Assembly (NCBI GenBank): GCA_963700475.1
Contig: CAVOXR010000008.1
Location: 186,001 to 250,000 of the forward strand
Origin: Prado023 sp963700475
GTDB lineage: Bacteria > Actinomycetota > Actinomycetes > S36-B12 > CAIYMF01
Reading direction: 5' to 3'
DNA: 64,000 nucleotides
How positions within the stretch are numbered: position 1 is the stretch's first letter; each line of letters starts with the position of its first letter. Both the position numbers and the translations under genes were made by a program. Of this stretch, positions 61,179-64,000 are shown piece by piece. Below the pieces are notes generated by a model, which ran no database searches, had not been told where the DNA came from, and saw nothing but the letters and a program-made list of their open reading frames with translations.

Positions 61179-61244
61179 GGGTGCTCCTGGGAGTTCGGCG
61201 GCGTGGCTTGCGGCCGGACTCTATCCCGACATAGCGGGCCGGAG

Positions 61245-62057
61245 TCAGGCCGCCGCGCGCACCAGGTGTGTGCCCATCCCGTGCGTGGCGGAGACCGCCC
61301 CGGACGTCAGGACGGCGAAGGCCTGGTACTCGTCACCGGGCAGCCAGTCCCACGCCTCGGCCAGCGGGCGGTCCTTCGCCAGCGCCCAGATGGCCGTGGC
61401 GAACGCGTCGACATGTCCGAGGTCCGGCCCCACGACCGTCACGCTGGCCAGCGCGTCCGGTCGGCCGGACCCGCCGGGCTGCCCCCCGAGCCCCGCCCAG
61501 ATGTGGTCGCCGCGCTGCGCCGCCCCGGAGGTGGCGACCGCGAACGGCCGCCCGTCGGTCGGTGCCTCGACGACCGCGACGATCCGGCGCTCGTCGGCCG
61601 GATCCGTCACGGCGACCCGCCACGGTCGTCCGGTGTCCGCGCGGCCCACCATCTGGATGTCGCCACCCACGCCGAAGAAGGCGTCGTGGACCCCCGCGTC
61701 GGACAGGATCCCGACCGCTCGCTCGACTGCCCACCCCTTGACGTAGCCAGTCGGATCGAAGCGACCCTGCCGGTCGTAGGGGTGGAAGCCCCCGTCGGTC
61801 AGGTCCTCCAGCGTCCCGACGGCGTCGATGACCTCGGCGAGCAGGGGGGAGCACCGGCCCAGGGTGCGGGCCCCCGATCGCCACTGGCACAGGTCGCTGT
61901 CGTCGCGGTAGGGCGAGAGGGCGGCCTCGACTTCCTCGAGCCACGTCTTGACCTCGTCGACCGCCTCGTCCGGGGGCCCGACGGACCGGTCGCTCGGGTG
62001 CCACGGCACCGCAAGCGACGCGTACGAGCCCATCGTGGGCCAGGCCCACCGCCTCAT
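61245..62057 (-). CDS. apbE: FAD:protein FMN transferase ApbE
   Basis: 270 residues. It attaches FMN from FAD to a Thr of target proteins. Features are TMGSYASLAV, the LSPYRDDSDLCQW region, GYVKGWAVERAV, the FAD-binding VGGDIQMVG, AVATSGAAQRGDHI and DALASVTVVGPDLGHVDAFA, the last with the acidic metal site. No signal peptide is evident. ATG 62057 overlaps the stop of the FMN-binding protein gene (ATGA), so enzyme and likely substrate are made together. Confidence 0.9.
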   Translation of the reverse strand: MRRWAWPTMGSYASLAVPWHPSDRSVGPPDEAVDEVKTWLEEVEAALSPYRDDSDLCQWRSGARTLGRCSPLLAEVIDAVGTLEDLTDGGFHPYDRQGRFDPTGYVKGWAVERAVGILSDAGVHDAFFGVGGDIQMVGRADTGRPWRVAVTDPADERRIVAVVEAPTDGRPFAVATSGAAQRGDHIWAGLGGQPGGSGRPDALASVTVVGPDLGHVDAFATAIWALAKDRPLAEAWDWLPGDEYQAFAVLTSGAVSATHGMGTHLVRAAA

Positions 62058-62569
62058 CGCTGGTCCAGGATCGACTGCATCGACGCGCGGTAGGCCTCGG
62101 TCGTGTAGGTGGCCCCGGAGACCCCGTCGAACTCGACGCCCTGCTGGGCGGCCTGGGCGTCGAGGGTGGGGATCGCACGGCTGTTGATCATCTGGGACTT
62201 GCGGTCGCCGTCGGGGTAGGTCAGAGCCTGTACGCCGCAGATCGTCCCGTCGGTCGCGAGCTCCATGCGGACCTGTACGGGCCCCCACGGGGTCATGGCT
62301 GCGTCGCCGGTCACGGACTCGGCGTTGCCGCAGTCAGCGGCGGCTGGGGCATCGGTCGAGGCCCCGGAGCCGGCAGACGCTCCTGAGTCGGCGGAGGTCC
62401 CAGAATCCGCCGAGGGCTCGGAGCCGTCGGTCGTGCCGGTCCCCGCAGGGTTCGCCGCCGCGGTGTTCGTGACCTCGGGGTGCAGCGCCGGGTCGAACAT
62501 CCAGACGCTCGCCAGTGCCACGCCGGCCAGGGCGAGGCCGGGTGTCGCTCGCTTCATCAACTCGCTCAC
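62054..62569 (-). CDS. FMN-binding domain protein (ApbE substrate)
   Basis: 171 residues. An N-terminal membrane segment (GLALAGVALASVWMF) and a Ser/Gly/Asp-rich linker place the FMN-binding domain outside the membrane. The domain starts near WGPVQVRMEL and has the flavinylation motif FDGVSGATYTTEAYRAS, where the second Thr after SGAT accepts FMN. It carries electrons in extracytosolic chains. GTG 62569 has AGGAG upstream. It lies between apbE and the membrane reductase. Confidence 0.9.
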   Translation of the reverse strand: MSELMKRATPGLALAGVALASVWMFDPALHPEVTNTAAANPAGTGTTDGSEPSADSGTSADSGASAGSGASTDAPAAADCGNAESVTGDAAMTPWGPVQVRMELATDGTICGVQALTYPDGDRKSQMINSRAIPTLDAQAAQQGVEFDGVSGATYTTEAYRASMQSILDQR

Positions 62570-62578
62570 GGTGGGCTC

Positions 62579-64000
62579 CTACCAGCCGAATCGTTCGGAA
62601 TGGATCTGGTCGCGGGGGACCCCAGCGCGCTCAAGCTCCCGGCAGACGCGGTCCTGCAGGTCCTTCGGGCCGCATACGAACGCCGCGCGGGAGCGCAGGT
62701 CGGGGATGTTGGCCGCCAGGGCCTCGGCGGTGAAGGGGTTGCCGCCGGGGAAGGCCGTGCGCGGCCCGGTGACCGGGATCATCGCGCCGCCGCGCGCCCT
62801 CGCCATGTGGTCGAACTCGGCCGCCAGCGGCAGGTCCGCAGGGCTGTGGGCCCGAGCCAGGACCAAGGGAGCGTTGGCGCGGGTGGCGTCCTCGAGCAGG
62901 GCGCGCATCGGGGCCAGGCCGACGCCGGCGCCGATCAGCAGCACCCGCCGACCCCCAGCCTGGTCGATCGTCATGCCGCCGTAAGGGCCTTCAAGGAGGA
63001 CCCGCGTCCCAGGCGCGACGGCCAGGGTGCGCGTGGAGGCGTCGCCCAGGGCCTTGACGGTCAGCCGGAGGGCACCCGCCCTCGGGGCCGCCGAGAGCGA
63101 GTACGGGTGGGCCTGCCACCACAGGTCGCGGGTCATGATCCGCAGGGAGACGAACTGCCCCGGCCGGGCACCGAGCCGGTCCACGCCGCGGCCGGTGATG
63201 ACCAGCGACGCGACTCCCGGGGCCTCCGGGATGATCCGGCTGACGGTGGTACGCCCACGCAGGGCCGGGCGCACGATCCCGCCGACGCGGCTCCACAGGA
63301 TGATGGCCGTGGTGGCCGCGTAGAGGGCGATCCACCACAGGCGCGCCACCGGGCTGCTGCCCAGGGTGGTGCCGCTGAACAGCGCGTGCGGGAAGGCCAG
63401 CGCGACGGCGAGGTATCCCGCCAGGTGGACCATGTGCCAGGTCTCGTAGCTCATCCGGGTGCGGATGCGCCGCCACGACGTCAGGCTCACGACGGCGAAC
63501 AGCACCGCCGCCGCGACGGCAGCGACGAACCAGTCGGTCCCCGTCACGAGGTCGACGAGCCCGGTCCACATGCGGGTGGCCCCACCACCCGCGGCGTACA
63601 GGGAGGCCACGACGTGCACGAGCATCCCGAACGCCGCGGTCATCCCCGTGATCCGATGCCAGGAGATCATCCGATCCAACCCGGCACCACGCTCCAGCCA
63701 CGCGGGGCGGGCCGTGAGGACGAGTCCGCCGAGTGAGGCAAGGGCGGCCAGGAGCCCGGACAGCTGGCTGATGGCCAGCGCCGAGTCGACGCCTCCGGCG
63801 AGCAGCTCGGTCAGCCCCCCGGCCAGGGCCCAGAGCCCGACGGTGACCGTGGTGATCCCCGCCGCCCAAGGTGCGGGATCGAGGTGGCCCCGGGAGGTGG
63901 CACGAGCCGTGGTCGCCAGGCGGGAAGCGCGGCGTGTCCTCGCGTCGATCGGGCGGGCACCGTGGGGCTTCTGTGCGTTGGCGCGGGCGGCCTCACGCGC
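62579..64000 (-). CDS. Membrane ferric-reductase-like flavoprotein oxidoreductase, N-terminus cut by the window
   Basis: At least 473 residues, open to the right window edge with no start codon before it. A membrane part has helices (ITTVTVGLWALAGGLTELLA, and SWHRITGMTAAFGMLVHVVA with histidines for heme). ETWHMVHLAGYLAVALAFPH adds further heme-type histidines of the ferric reductase domain. The cytosolic part is a ferredoxin-NADP reductase fold: FAD motif HPYSLSAAP, EGPYGGMTI, NAD(P) motif VLLIGAGVGLAPMRALLED and the C-terminal FVCGPKDLQDRV. It would pass electrons from NAD(P)H across the membrane, probably to the FMN-binding protein encoded next to it. Confidence 0.88.
   Translation of the reverse strand, partial: AREAARANAQKPHGARPIDARTRRASRLATTARATSRGHLDPAPWAAGITTVTVGLWALAGGLTELLAGGVDSALAISQLSGLLAALASLGGLVLTARPAWLERGAGLDRMISWHRITGMTAAFGMLVHVVASLYAAGGGATRMWTGLVDLVTGTDWFVAAVAAAVLFAVVSLTSWRRIRTRMSYETWHMVHLAGYLAVALAFPHALFSGTTLGSSPVARLWWIALYAATTAIILWSRVGGIVRPALRGRTTVSRIIPEAPGVASLVITGRGVDRLGARPGQFVSLRIMTRDLWWQAHPYSLSAAPRAGALRLTVKALGDASTRTLAVAPGTRVLLEGPYGGMTIDQAGGRRVLLIGAGVGLAPMRALLEDATRANAPLVLARAHSPADLPLAAEFDHMARARGGAMIPVTGPRTAFPGGNPFTAEALAANIPDLRSRAAFVCGPKDLQDRVCRELERAGVPRDQIHSERFGW

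Noticed and set aside
1..64000. CRISPR arrays, rRNA genes, insertion sequences, phage genes
   Set aside because: No regularly spaced repeats, rRNA-like segments, transposases or phage structural genes were found on reading both strands.

Overview
The window is high-GC, gene-dense DNA from an actinobacterium (Actinomycetota). Supporting evidence includes the order eno - FtsB/DivIC-like - DUF501 - Ppx/GppA, the families DUF4307, DUF3817, DUF4245, DUF1707 and DUF6542, a DUF222-HNH (13E12-type) gene with a LexA box of the mycobacterial type, and frequent start codons placed 6-8 bases after a TAnnnT -10 box (leaderless transcription). I cannot name the genus. No rRNA, CRISPR array or insertion sequence is visible.

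1-11 kb is mostly housekeeping: 3' end of enolase, a divisome coiled-coil protein, exopolyphosphatase/GppA, an ACT-domain protein, peptide deformylase, a short class-I tRNA with a UAA anticodon, a secreted RCC1-repeat/fibronectin protein, a Bax-inhibitor-1 family membrane protein, a monoacylglycerol-lipase-like hydrolase, an SGNH hydrolase and MsrA. 11.2-19.1 kb is a sugar operon: lipoprotein binding protein, two ABC permeases, a fused nucleotidyltransferase-phosphohexomutase and a GH94 phosphorylase most like N,N'-diacetylchitobiose phosphorylase. Together they would import a disaccharide, split it with phosphate and move the sugar 1-phosphate to the 6-phosphate. An orphan MutL-type ATPase follows.

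20.5-42.5 kb holds Ung, a catalase-like heme protein with an MFS exporter, threonine dehydratase, GreA, a SURF1 operon, ExoIII, hemolysin III, a cis-prenyltransferase, PIN-PhoH, a lytic transglycosylase behind a CRP-type site, class I fumarase, XseA/XseB, IspH, RmuC and an SOS-controlled DUF222-HNH gene. At 42.7-46.4 kb YchF is followed by an acetyltransferase gene lying between two 33-bp direct repeats of the ychF 3' end. A small module follows (hemerythrin, cupin, ABM-like), in which the first two genes have IdeR/DtxR-like iron boxes.

46.5-61.2 kb is the most unusual part. Within 15 kb lie five proteins with cyclic-nucleotide-binding domains: three MFS transporter fusions, one glutaminase-STAS fusion and one free-standing domain. 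With them are a large class III cyclase built like soluble adenylyl cyclase (two cyclase domains, NTPase, TPR) and two metallo-hydrolases that could degrade the messenger. I read this as a candidate cyclic-nucleotide island joining synthesis, degradation, transport and glutamine metabolism. 61.2-64 kb holds ApbE, an FMN-binding lipoprotein-like protein and a membrane flavin reductase, an extracytosolic electron-transfer module.

Many genes carry single-base frameshifts, mostly one extra G or C in a short G/C run (permease 1, ispH, rmuC, the free-standing cNMP protein, cyclase, glutaminase, the second MFS fusion). They are densest at 50.9-55.7 kb. Residual assembly error is the simplest explanation, so these genes may be intact in the organism.
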